Source of the DNA: Ophiostoma sp. CBS 140.51
Taxonomy: Eukaryota; Ascomycota; Sordariomycetes; Ophiostomatales; Ophiostomataceae
Assembly: GCA_029298735.1 (NCBI GenBank)
Contig: JANSLP010000006.1
Coordinates: 62,001-126,000 of the forward strand
DNA: 64,000 nucleotides
Direction: 5' to 3'
The notes beneath the pieces were generated by a model. The model worked only from the letters and a program-made list of their open reading frames with translations. It ran no database searches and was not told the DNA's origin. Position 1 is the stretch's first letter; the number at the start of each line of letters is the position of its first letter. The position numbers and the translations under genes were made by a program. Of the stretch, positions 34,701 through 45,103 are shown piece after piece.

Positions 34701-36354
34701 AGCGCGGTCCTTGGGGCCTGCCCGGCGCATGCGTCTCTCCCTCTGGAGCTCTGCTGCAGACTTTCCATCGTCGGACAGCATCATAAGCTTGAGACGCTCC
34801 TCGAGTGTCATTTTGCTGTTACCAATGTTCTGCATCTCAGACTTGGAAACTGCAGCCGGGGGCGGGGGCGGGGACGGCAGGCCACGGGGGCTACCACCCA
34901 GCATCCGCTCGGCAGTGGCAGACAGACTGGGAGAGGTAGCGGAGTTGGTATGGGCATGACCCATACCAGGCAGAGGAGGAAGAGGACGGTGGTCGCCGCT
35001 GGATCCCAGCGAGGACTTAACGTCCTGGTGTCCAACGACGGAGGAAGGAACTGCATCAGGCATAGGGCTGCTATCATACATGTTGTGGCCACGACGGGCG
35101 TCAGGGCTGTCCTGGCGCCAGTCATCGGGGCCAACGACAGGAGTCTTGTCGGTGTCTTCCAGAGAGGCATCAAAGCTGTCGTCTGGGTTGCCGTGATCAT
35201 TTGCAGAGTACCGATAGTCGTCGTAGTCGTCCTCATCGTCTTGCGAGTCGTAGCTACCCTCCCGCGAGTTGCTGCCAACAGATGACAGATCAGGCGTAGC
35301 CATCTCATACTCGTTGACCTGCGGCGGTGCCGCATCAAAAGTAACACTCTTTGCATGGCGATGGAGAGTGCGACCAAGAGGGAGCTCATACTCACCCACG
35401 GAGGCATCCAGAGAGAAGTCGCCATGTTCATCGTAGCTGCTCTTGAACCGGCTGGAGAGAGATGACTTGATCGGAGAGCCGGGCTCCTTGCTAGCCATCA
35501 CAGGTGTGCTGTCGGCAGCTGGGGCGGCCGGTGTGTCTGATTTGTCGGATTGGATGCTCGCGGAGAGCTGACCCGGGATGTGTGGTGGCGAGTCAATGTC
35601 GACAACAGACGGTGATGTCTTTGCCGGGTTGTACAGAGGGATGTCTGTCTTGCTCTCTCTGCGCTGGTGGCCCTTCACTTCGTTGCCTTCAAGCGAGGCA
35701 GAGAAGCTCAAAGAGCCAAAGGAGTTCGACTGGACCTTTGACAGGGGGCGCTCAACTCTGGGAATTTTCGTCGGGTCGTACTCGTTCTTCTGCTCTTGGG
35801 CGAGGATACTGCTGTTCTTGACGCGAGATGCCTTCTGCAGACGCTCAATGGAAGAACGGCGCGTGGGCGAGGGGGAGCCGCCAATGCCACCACCATAGAG
35901 ATTCTCGGTGTTGAAGCCGTTGCGGTTTTGCCAAAACAGGCGGGGCGATGTGGTGCTGTCAAGAGGTGAGGATTGGAAAGGCGACGAGTCGGCATTCAAG
36001 CCCAGCTTCTGTTGATGGAAGAAGAATCAGTTTGTGGTCTAAAACGAGTTGCAGTCACGGCAACTTTCCCCAACTTTTTGAAGAAGCAACCAAATACAGC
36101 CGGCTTACCTTGTTTGTTTGGTTCCAGCTTGGGGAATTGCGGCGTTTTTCCGAAGGGGATATTTCAGAAAGGGGACGCGGGATGGCACTGGCCTTTTTTG
36201 CAGGCGAGGACATTGGTGTGTTGTTCTTGGAAATGCGCAAAGGATGCACCTAAACAAAGATTAGTCTTGTGATCACAAGTACTTCTGCGCAAGCGCATCG
36301 GGACAACGAAAAAAAGGATTAAAAGGTGAGACTCACAGGCTCTGAGGACGCCAT
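31723..36354 (-). CDS. BUD4: Bud4-like anillin-related septation protein with C-terminal PH domain
   Basis: Bud4 is an anillin-like scaffold that binds septins and Rho4/Bud3 and marks septation sites in hyphae. Six exons: 36337-36354, 36109-36249, 33519-36008, 33076-33430, 32273-33003 and 31723-32202. Introns are 70-100 nt with good GT/AG ends and CTAAC-type branch points, and the phases close to 1,404 residues. The first exon is only 18 nt (MASSEP). The N-terminal two thirds are disordered, rich in Ser/Pro and acidic DDDDEDDD runs. From exon 4 the anillin-homology region begins (RLFVKVMGVKDLDLPISR, WFSLTLDNGVHCVTTAW). The PH domain spans the last junction, with YWRRRYFKLVGTKLTAYHE and the closing Trp in KEGWMKVLSEV. 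The domain order matches filamentous-fungal BUD4. Confidence 0.92.
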
Positions 36355-38248
36355 TGTGGCAACTGGCGACGCAAAGTACGTCAGAGACAGAGATGCCCTG
36401 AAGTGGCCGAGTCAATAAAGGAGACGGACACACCGTTGACGCGGCGGTCAGGTCTCTTTGTCGTCCCGAAATAGACGGCTGTTGCTGGAATGCTGGAATG
36501 GGCGCCAAGTTGCAGACGCCCAAGATGGCAGCTTTTTCTGGGAAAGTTGCAGAAGCAGGAAAACGGGAGCAAGTCAAAAGAAAAGAAGAAACGAATAGAG
36601 CAGGCACTCGAAAGACAAAATCGACCCGCTCAAGACAATCGGCGACGGTTTTTGCTGCTTTCGGTGTCGAGGCTTTTCTCGTCGTCGATTTTGGCGGGTT
36701 TGTTGACCTCTCTCTCTCTCCACCCGATGTGCTCTGCGTGCCCGCGTATAAGGAAGGCAAAAAAGCGAAGCGTGTGCAATAATGCTGTAAGATGAACTGG
36801 ATGAATGCAAAAAGGCGTTGGACAAAGAATGAAGAAGGAAGGGGATCAAAATTCCAGAGGATAGATGAGCCCAGCTATAGCATGAAGAAATATCGACCTT
36901 TTGCAGCCGAGAGAGAAAGGAATGTGAGTTGTCTGGCGAGAGCCGTCTTTTGGCCAGAACGAGAAGTGGTGGTGTGGAGGGGAAGAGCGAGCCTCTTAAA
37001 AAATGTAAACACAGCAAGAGCGCTGGAGCCGTCCTGCGTCGCCAAACACAGCCCCTCCCCCTGCAGTGTCTACATGAGTTGTCGGGGCAACAGCGCAAGC
37101 AGGCACTTTAGGTGTGGTGCACGGTCCCACTTGCCACATGAAGACAACAAAAGTCCCGTGACGCTGTACCACAATTGGACGTCGTTTGCCGTGGTTTGCA
37201 GCCTGGTCGCAGCCAGTCGGAGAAATCAAGCGCAGGATTCATTGATTCATCGAGACTACAGGCCAGATAAAGGGCGTTCATGACGACTGCGTCGTATTTC
37301 TCTGGGATATAGCGAGATATATGTGCGACGCAATTAATATCAATTCGGCAGCACGGAAAGGAAACGATCTTTTGGACCAAACTGTCGCAACTGCGGTTTG
37401 GGGGTTCATTGTAAGATCTCGAAGAGTTCTTTATGAGAAGGGTCATTATCGATACAGCTACGTCGTCGATTTGTTGAGAGTTGGGCAAAAGACTTCAGAT
37501 TTTGTATGCGTCTCGACAGAAGGCCGTATGAGTGTTGAGTTTCGAGTCTGGTGCAACTCGGCCAGCAGCGGCCTGGCACCTGCCAAACGAAAAACAAGTA
37601 TCTCGCGCAGAGCTAGCCTCGCCCCTGCAACTTCCTGCATATTCAGTCACAAAACACCGCGGCAACCGCGATCTAGACAGGGGAGGAAGTCGCGACCGTC
37701 AGGAAAATACGCAGAAATATTGATAACAATACTATTGATCAATATGGACACACGGCTGTCCACATGTCCAGTGGCACAGTATGCGGCTCACAAAACGAGA
37801 ATTTCTTGATAAGTACCCAAAAAAGACCTGCATCTGAAAGTGAATGACGGCTCGAGGACAACCAAATCGTATGGCGAGCGACGATGGGAACCGAAGAGAA
37901 GCGAGGAAAGTACATAACGGCGCGTGTTTGTTTGTGTCCTGAAACAGGGCTAGCGTGAAAGGAAAGACCCACCCAAGCCAACGCGATTTTAGTTGATCGA
38001 GCTTGACACGTGACATGCACTTAAACTGGTCCTAAAAAGCGGTAAGGCCGATAAGAAATTTGATAACGATTTTTTTTTGCAACCAGAGTGACGGAGGCTG
38101 GCAAAATGAAGCAAAATCTTTGAGGCAAAGCGGCCGCAGAAAAGTACATCCAGGCCAACATCCATACCCGCCTCCAACAGAAAACCGGCGATTTAACCAA
38201 ACCGGTGACAACATTTCCACACATCCAACAGACCATATCGCATCCAAA
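36355..38248. promoter_or_regulatory. Divergent intergenic region, BUD4 / DBP9
   Basis: 1.9 kb separates two divergent starts. The BUD4-proximal side has purine/pyrimidine runs. The DBP9-proximal 200 nt carries a poly(T) tract (about 38071-38079). Short open frames within have no coding-like composition. No gene or RNA is supported. Confidence 0.5.
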
Positions 38249-40167
38249 ATGAAGCGGAAGCTCGACCAGAACGACACTCCGGCAGTTGTCGATCAGGAAG
38301 ACGTCGCCGTTGAGGCACCAGCTGCCGAGAAGCCTGCCGCTCCCGCCGCCGCCGCTTCTGCTCCGGAGCCGATTCTGTCCTTCACCGAGCTCGGTCTCGA
38401 CCCACGGCTCATCCAGGCCATTGCGCAGCAGAAGTTCGAGAAGCCTACTCTTGTCCAACAAAGAGCCATTCCTCTGGCCCTCAACGGCCAGGATGTTCTC
38501 GCCAAGGCAAAGACTGGCTCGGGCAAGACGGCCGCCTACCTTCTGCCCATCCTGCAAGCCATTCTGAAGCGGAAACAGGTAGGCATCTCCTCTGCAAGCC
38601 CCTGTCCATACTCTACACAGGATTACATGTACTAACACCCCCTCAGTCCGACCAGTCTGCGTTCACATCCGTTCTCATCCTCGTCCCGACCCGCGAGCTT
38701 GCCGACCAGGTCGCCAAGGGCATTGCCCAGTTCTCGTCCTTCTGCGCCAAGGACATCGCCGCCGTCAAGCTGACCGACAAGGTGTCCGATGCCGTCCTAC
38801 GCTCCCTCCTCTCCAACACACCCGACATCGTCGTCTCGACGCCCGCCAGAGCATGGCACGCTGCCAGCAACGACTTCCTCTCCCTCTCAAAGCTTACGCA
38901 CCTTGTTCTCGATGAGGCCGACCTTGTTCTTTCCTACGGCTACAATGAGGACCTAGAGCAGATCTCGGGATCGCTGCCCAAGGGCGTCCAGACCATCCTG
39001 ATGAGCGCGACTCTCTCGACAGAGGTTGACACACTGAAGGGAATGCTCTGCAGAGACCCTGTCGTTCTCAACTTGGAGGAGAAGGAGGCCGAGGGTGAGG
39101 GTGTTTCGCAATACGTTGTCAAGTGTGCTGAGGATGAGAAGTTTTTGCTTGCCTACATTATCTTCAAGCTGAAGCTCGTAACCGGAAAGTGCCTTGTGTT
39201 CGTCTCAGACGTCGACCGCTGTTACCGCCTAAAGCTGTTCTTTGAGCAGTTTGGCATCCGCAGCTGTATTCTGAACTCGGAGCTGCCCGTCAACTCGCGA
39301 ATTCACTGCATCGAGGAGTTCAACCGCAACGTCTACGACATTATCATCGCATCCGACGAGCACGAGCTGCTGGGCGACGAGGACCAACCGGCAGATGAGG
39401 TCAACGCTGCTGGCGGCGATGAGGCTGCGCCCAAGAAGAAGAAGCGCCGGACCACAAAGCGCGACAAGGAGTTTGGTGTCTCCCGCGGTATCGACTTCAA
39501 GAATGTCCGCGCCGTCATCAACTTTGATCTCCCCACCTCGTCCAAGTCCTACACCCACCGTATCGGCCGCACAGCCCGCGCTGGCCAGACTGGCATGGCA
39601 CTGTCGTTTGTGGTTCCCCACGAACTGTACCGCAAGCACATGCCGACAACGGTCGAGACCGCCGAGAAGGACGAGAAGGTGATGGCGCGCATCATCCGCC
39701 AGCAGGCCAAGGTTGGCAAGGAGGTGAAGCCGTACGACTTTGACATGAAGCAGGTTGAGGCGTTCCGGTACCGTATGAACGATGCTCTGCGGTCGGTCAC
39801 CAAGGTTGCTGTGCGCGAGGCGCGGATGCGTGAAATTCGGCAGGAGCTGCTCAAGAGTGAGAAGCTAAAGCGCCATTTCGAGGAGAACCCCGACGAGCTA
39901 CACCATCTTACACGGCACGATACCGAGCTACGGACGATGCGCACACAGACGCATCTAAAGCACGTTCCCGAGTACCTGCTGCCGCGTGACGGCAAGAACG
40001 CGCTGACGGCCGCACAAGTCGGCTTTGTGCCGTTGCGGCGGACGGACGGCAAGGATCGCCGCAAGTCCAAGTACTACAAGAACAGCAAGGGCAGCAAGAC
40101 GTTTAAGGTCGGCGGTAGCAAGGGCCGGAATCCGCTGCGGACATTCAAGGGGAAATCAAAGAAATAG
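38249..40167 (+). CDS. DBP9: ATP-dependent DEAD-box RNA helicase Dbp9
   Basis: Dbp9 unwinds RNA during early 60S subunit assembly (27S pre-rRNA processing) in the nucleolus. Exon 1 is 38249-38578; a 68-nt intron spans 38579-38646 (GTAGGC, branch TACTAACAC, acceptor TCAG); exon 2 is 38647-40167. The product is 616 residues. Visible motifs: Q motif near 43-75 ([12 protein letters not shown]), motif I AKTGSGKT 87-94, Ia PTREL 124-128, DEAD 199-202, SAT 230-232, and [13 protein letters not shown] for motif VI. The segment [15 protein letters not shown] followed by a Lys/Arg patch ([15 protein letters not shown]) is the insertion typical of Dbp9 between motifs IV and V. The tail is basic ([18 protein letters not shown]). 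Confidence 0.95.
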
Positions 40168-41024
40168 GTGGAGAGTGTGATGAAAAGAAAAGCGAGTGTT
40201 TATGGGCTTCTAGAAAGTCCGACCATTGTAGCATTTTTCAGGCGTTCCTTGTTTACTTTCCTCTTGGGTTCCTATTAATCAACATTATATTCTTGCATGT
40301 AACTTTGTTCATTTTACATTCTTTGTAGTATATTATAGACGTTATATTTGTTTTTTGGGGTATTCATTTATGATGATATTTGATTGAATTTATTTTGTGA
40401 AAATTGAAATCTATTCAATTTTTTTATCACAGTAGACATAGTAGCTTTTGGTTGATGCAAGTTGCGTCAAAGACAATTATGCCTTCATACCGCATGGCTT
40501 GAAATGGTATTAAAATGTTTGTATCTAACATATACGTAGCACAACTAGTTGAAAACATGTAGTTGACTCGGGGTTTCGGCCGCAAAGTTTACACCTGCAT
40601 ATGGACAACACAACCGGTCGTTACGCTCAAATCTCGATTGCTAAAATGCCACCATATCCCAAGGCAAGACATGCAAGAAACATGTACTTTGAGAGCCACA
40701 TTGTGAGTGGTAACAGCAGTGACATCTTTTTTGAGTATGCTATAAGTGAACATAGTCCCGGCCGTAGAGATGCCGTACGTGGACTCTCGATGATACGTGA
40801 AGCCGGACCTTTGCCAAAACTCACAATACTCATATGACGGGTCGAAATAAAGGTTATCGTATCAGCCTGGGATTGCGATACAACAGATCCGCAAGTCTCT
40901 GCCATCACCGTGACACAGCTTTACGGCAACTCCAAGTAGTTGGGTCAAACTACGCAACGGCGGTATGAGTGCCAAGCACTTTCAAGAAAAAAATGCATAT
41001 CCTTTGCAATCTTTCGTGTCTCCT
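40168..41024. other. AT-rich convergent intergenic region, DBP9 / MPP6-like
   Basis: 857 nt, strongly AT-rich between about 40230 and 40560. It holds the two 3' UTRs. A 78-codon open frame at 40601-40837 has no coding-like features. Nothing else is seen. Confidence 0.6.
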
Positions 41025-41974
41025 CTACCGCTTCTTGCGGCTATTCTTACTCGGTGCTGCTGGACAACTGGCAGCCTTGTGGCCCGGCCGTCCACACTTG
41101 TGGCACTTCATTGTTGATGAGGAGCTCTGACCACCCTGGGACGAGAGAGATGTCAGGTTTTTCAGCTTTGTCGTCTCCCTCTTTTTATTGGAGCCGGCGT
41201 CGGATCGTGACCGTTTCAGTGACTTCTTGTTGCCGCCTTGTGTCGAGTCGTCGTCCTCGTCGCCGGATTCGTCGTCTTTGCCCGGAGCCTGGAAAAGAAG
41301 AAGTCAGTACAGAGTCACCGAACCTTGTCTTATTGTCGAGAACTCACCTTCATGTTGAAGCGCATAATGTTGGGCTTCGTGCTGCCTACTGCTAGGCTCG
41401 TTGTGGTTGGTGTGGTAGGACTGTTGCTGGCTGTGTTGTCCGAGTCTGCTCTGTCGTCGATCTCGGCGAATCCAACGCGCACAACAGCGTACGGTAGTTT
41501 GGATTTTACCGAGTTTGTGCTGGCTGCGAGCTTGGCCGCGACATGTGGTGGCAGCGTTGCGTTCCACGTCCAGTGCTCGTCGCCCAGCTCGGCTGCACGC
41601 CGCTTGATGGCCACCTGGCGCCTCCGCTCCTCCTCATCCATGGAAGCGCGCATGGTCGCCTCCATCTCCGCTACTGATACGCCTGCAGCGGCTGCAACAG
41701 CAGCCATCGGAGAGTCTGCTGCCGCGGCATCACCTGCTCCTGAGACCTTTCGGCGCTTAGCGGATGGCCGGTCGCCGTTGTTGTCATAGTCGTCGTCTGA
41801 AGAGGAGCCGGTCTCGGTTTTGTTGAATGTTGGTGTTGATGGCGCTGACGCTAACGGGGAGGATGTTGTTGGTGTAGAATCAGAGGGACCTAGACGGTTC
41901 ATAAACTTCATCGCCAACAGACGCGACGTTCCCGCTCGAGGCGGCGTCGCCTTAGTTGATTGTTGAGGCGGCAT
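41025..41974 (-). CDS. MPP6-like exosome cofactor with C-terminal CCHC zinc knuckle
   Basis: Exon 1 is 41348-41974; a 59-nt intron spans 41289-41347 (GTGAGT..CCAG); exon 2 is 41025-41288. The product is 296 residues. The N-terminus has SRLLAMKFMNRL, resembling the MKFM block by which M-phase phosphoprotein 6 docks on the nuclear exosome. A later segment, EEERRRQVAIKRRAAELGDEHWTWNATL, resembles the basic helix and Trp of MPP6. Long Ala- and Ser/Thr-rich linkers and an NLS-like AKRRKVSG lie between. Exon 2 codes for an acidic/basic linker and one canonical zinc knuckle CHKCGRPGHKAASC (C-X2-C-X4-H-X4-C), ending in KNSRKKR. If the assignment holds, it helps the exosome degrade nuclear RNA. The knuckle is not part of yeast or human MPP6 as I know them. 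It could instead be an uncharacterised knuckle protein. Confidence 0.6.
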
Positions 41975-42535
41975 TTTGTGTGATTTGGGTGTTCGGGCGA
42001 TCGTAGAGAGTATGGATAGTCCCTCAATATGCAAGAAGGTGAATGCAATCACTATGCAAGAGGGAAATGTGCAAAGAGTGTGTGATCGTTTTGTATCGAG
42101 GAAAACATACCAAAAAAATTCCACAGCTGCGATGGGACTCGTTTGGGCTCTATCGATAAGACTCGATCGAGAAACTTTAAGTGGGTCCCGCGACGCCTAA
42201 CCAAAAGGGAAGTCGCAACCAAGGAGAGCTCCGGAGATGGACTTATCGTTAATCCGGCAATGCCTCTAGCAGTGGCCCCACCTTTCGAGCAAGGCCGGCC
42301 AACAGCAGGCCAGGGAATTGGGCTTTTCGCTCTGAACGAGCAACAGCAGGAGCAGGGACCAGAGGAAAGGTCCGCTTTTACGCTGCAGCGGCCAATTCGG
42401 AAAAAGAACCTCATCACGATATCGACGACTGACGACGACAGCTTTCCCCGCCTCTCGAGCTCCGTCGACTCAATTGAATAACGCAGCATCTCTTCTCACC
42501 CAAAAGAGAGTCACCACACCTACAACCATAGCACA
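41975..42535. promoter_or_regulatory. Divergent promoter, MPP6-like / complex I subunit
   Basis: 561 nt between divergent starts. A 112-codon open frame (42143-42481) crosses it but lacks protein-like character. No other feature is seen. Confidence 0.5.
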
Positions 42536-43127
42536 ATGATGTCATTACGGGCCGGCAGCCGGCTGGTTTCCCAGCGCATCGCCGGCGGCGCTCGTGTCGC
42601 CGCCCGTCGGTCCTTTGCCGTGACGGCTCGTGTTGGCCAGGATGCCTCCACCGCGGCCTCCGCGCAGACCGACCTCACTCCCCAGTCGACCAACGATGCC
42701 GGTGCCCCCACAACGACCGACCTGCAACAGGCACCCAACCGGAGCGGGGTGTGGACGCGGAACCAGCAGCCACGTGAGAAGGCCATGACGGGCCCGCGTT
42801 TCGAGCAGACCGATTTCTCCCTGCAGCCCCAGCCGTACTCGGCCATGGAGCTGATCCACCAGGAGCCGGTGCGGTGGACGCACGACCGCATTGTGGCGTG
42901 CGACGGTGGCGGTGGTGCGGCCGGCCATCCGCGGGTGTTTATCAACACCGACAAGCCCCAGATCTGCGTCTGCGGCTACTGCGGTCTGCCTTTTGTACGT
43001 TCCCGTTATTCCCCGTCCTTCGAATCCCAGTATACGGCAGTTTTGCTAACCTCGCCTCCTCTTTTAGGCCAACGAGCACCACCGGAAACACCTCGAGTCC
43101 CTTCCCCAGACGTCGTACCCCCTATAA
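42536..43127 (+). CDS. NADH:ubiquinone oxidoreductase Fe-S protein 6 subunit (NDUFS6 type), mitochondrial
   Basis: This is an accessory zinc-binding subunit of respiratory complex I, needed for late assembly of the matrix arm. Exon 1 is 42536-42994; a 73-nt intron spans 42995-43067 (GTACGT, branch TGCTAAC, acceptor TTAG); exon 2 is 43068-43127. The product is 172 residues. The first 30 residues are Arg/Ala/Ser-rich without acids, as expected for a mitochondrial presequence. The zf-CHCC site is complete: C122, H131, C146 and C149 with the family spacing X8/X14/X2, within CDGGGGAAGHPRVFINTD and ICVCGYCGLPF. The short last exon supplies the conserved ANEHHRKHLESLP end. Two Met codons lie in tandem at the start (42536 and 42539); either may be used. 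Confidence 0.93.
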
Positions 43128-43508
43128 ACGACCAACGAACTCGACTTGCTTTTTACCTGCCAGCATAATTCTCTACAAGAATGCGCTTGTTTTCCATTTT
43201 CACCATGTTTCTGGGCGTCCGCGACGACGATGGATATCACCCCACCTGTTGTGGAATATGTACATAACATTTAGTAAACAATCAAAATGCATTAAAAATA
43301 ACGAGACGTCCATTGTCAATTGGATTTCAGACGACCTTCAAACTGTGATTTGTTTGCAATAATTTTGTTCTATTCATAAAGAGCCACCGTGAGCCTTGTC
43401 AAGGCCTTTCTATCCCTGGACTGCGTCCCTCCCATTGAAATTCATTGAACGGATACATCTCGTTAGCTTCCCGCAATAACATAATGTCCCTCCAGTGCCA
43501 CCGATTCC
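43128..43508. other. Convergent 3' intergenic region
   Basis: 381 nt between the complex I subunit gene and the secreted-protein gene. It is AT-rich around 43260-43380. No gene is seen. Confidence 0.6.
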
Positions 43509-44230
43509 TCAACCTTGCAAACCGGTAATGTTGGCCAGAAGTGGACCAGCCGCATAGTAGTTCATTGACAGATCGTTGCTGTCTTGGAGCGATAGATTGA
43601 GAACTGGCTGGGCCCAAGTTTGTGCATATAAATAGGGAGCTCCCCAGAGACTGTTGTGGTCAGATTTAACTCAAAGTAGTTGGCAATCTGGTGGCAGTAA
43701 CATACGTGCTATCTTTGTAGAAGTGACTCATGAAGAGAGTCAGGTTCGACGGTCCTGAGAAGGAGTTGATGCGCATCTCAAAGACAGAGGGGTATTTGTT
43801 GATGCAGACGAGAAAATTCACGCCATCAAAGGTGTTGTTCTCGCCCTGTGTCGTTGTTTGACCGTCCCATTTCCATGTGTAGGAGCAATAGCATGAAGTA
43901 ACGTTGTTTTCTTTGACCGAGTTGGGGTCGAACCAGTTGACTAGGGAGACAGAGTATGTCAGCATTTTTACATTTGTATCTCGAAGGCGGATGAAAAGCA
44001 ACGTCCTACTAACAATTAACATTGCAGGAATATAACGTGGATGTGTTGGGTCGAGTGCAGTCGAGGCAGGCCTCTCTCAGCTGGTAGGGTAAGAAGTTGA
44101 ACTGAGCATCATCGATAGGTGGAATGAAAGCAGATGTCGGTCCTGGAAAAGGCGGTGCTGTTGGAGATGAGAAAGCGATGGTGCAAAATAGCATTAAGCT
44201 GAAGAGGGGAGAAAGAGAGATCGAGTGCAT
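43509..44230 (-). CDS. Small secreted cysteine-containing glycoprotein, effector-like, three exons
   Basis: I do not recognise the family. Exons are 44014-44230, 43706-43940 and 43509-43650; introns are 73 nt (GTTAGT..CTAG) and 55 nt (GTATGT..ACAG, branch CTGAC). The phases close to 197 residues. Residues 1-22 (SLSPLFSLMLFCTIAFSS) form a clear signal peptide. The mature part has six Cys (55, 58, 69, 89, 91, 118), enough for three disulfides, and six N-glycosylation sequons (N62, N85, N107, N138, N169, N191). It is rich in Tyr, Trp and Phe (CYCSYTWKWDG) and has no membrane anchor. It is probably an extracellular protein of the size and composition of fungal effectors; any host role is inference. 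The gene is hard to see because no exon is open for more than about 240 nt. Confidence 0.78.
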
Positions 44231-45103
44231 TTTGGAAAATTCGCACAGGGCATGAGTTTTGGTGAAAAAGTGGCCATTTATTATGGCGTTGGTTAAAAAG
44301 GATTAAAGCACGAAGTGAGGCTATCAATTAGGACGTCCATATTTAGTCTATATATCAGATACTCCTCTTCAGAGTTAGCTTGCCGTCCTTGTTTCTGTTG
44401 TTTTCTGCTTCCTTCCCGTCATCATTTCCGTGTCTTGTTTTTGTCGTTCTGTCTCATGGGATAACCTTCTTCCTTCGAGATACTTATATTGTCCTTCTGC
44501 TTTCTTTTCTTTGCCGCCCCAGTTCGAGTGACAATGAGAAAAGCAAGATTAAGCGCGTTTAATGTCACACAGGTTCTAGAGTTTTGGTTCCCATTGATAT
44601 TGACAGGCAGTTGGAAGACGCACAAACGGCGGAAACGCGTAGATCTCACAAGGGACGAGGGGCGGATGCTTCCGTAATTAACTCATTTGGTGATGGAATA
44701 ACATGCAGTCTGGGTACAAAAACCACGAACTTTTGATAATTATGTGCTACATGTGCTATCGAAATATTATCTTTCTACTCTTATAGACAAAAAAAACATC
44801 TATTACAATTCTCATGTTGATTTTGATCTCTCTAGACATTTTAATTTGTTATCTAATGTTATATTCAACAAGAAGCAGGATTTCAAGGCCTGTCAAAATA
44901 TGATTTTATAAACCCAACGCAATGGTAAAATCTTGACCTGAAATGTCGCTCAAAATGAATAAAACAACCCAATCTGGCCTATAACCTGTGCTGGGCCCTT
45001 ACATGATCAAATCTCCTTACATTTTTGTCTAACTTCACACCCACGCTCTCCAAACGTCCCACCGCCTCTCTCAAGAGAATACGCCCGTAAGATCCAGCGG
45101 ACC
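44231..45103. other. AT-rich intergenic region before the broken gene
   Basis: 873 nt, pyrimidine-rich at 44380-44520 and strongly AT-rich at 44680-44990. The part next to 44230 is the likely promoter of the secreted-protein gene. No gene is seen. Confidence 0.55.

Noticed and set aside
33447..35285. 612-codon open frame on the plus strand
   Set aside because: It lies fully antisense to the main BUD4 exon, is Val/Leu/Arg/Ile-rich and mirrors the acidic Ser-rich codons of BUD4.
40230..40560. Strongly AT-rich stretch that might suggest a RIP-degraded transposon
   Set aside because: Only about 330 nt, between two convergent gene ends, with no transposon-like frames or terminal repeats; an ordinary AT-rich 3' region is simpler.
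42143..42481. 112-codon open frame in the divergent promoter
   Set aside because: No conserved-looking sequence, and it would overlap the promoter of the complex I subunit gene.
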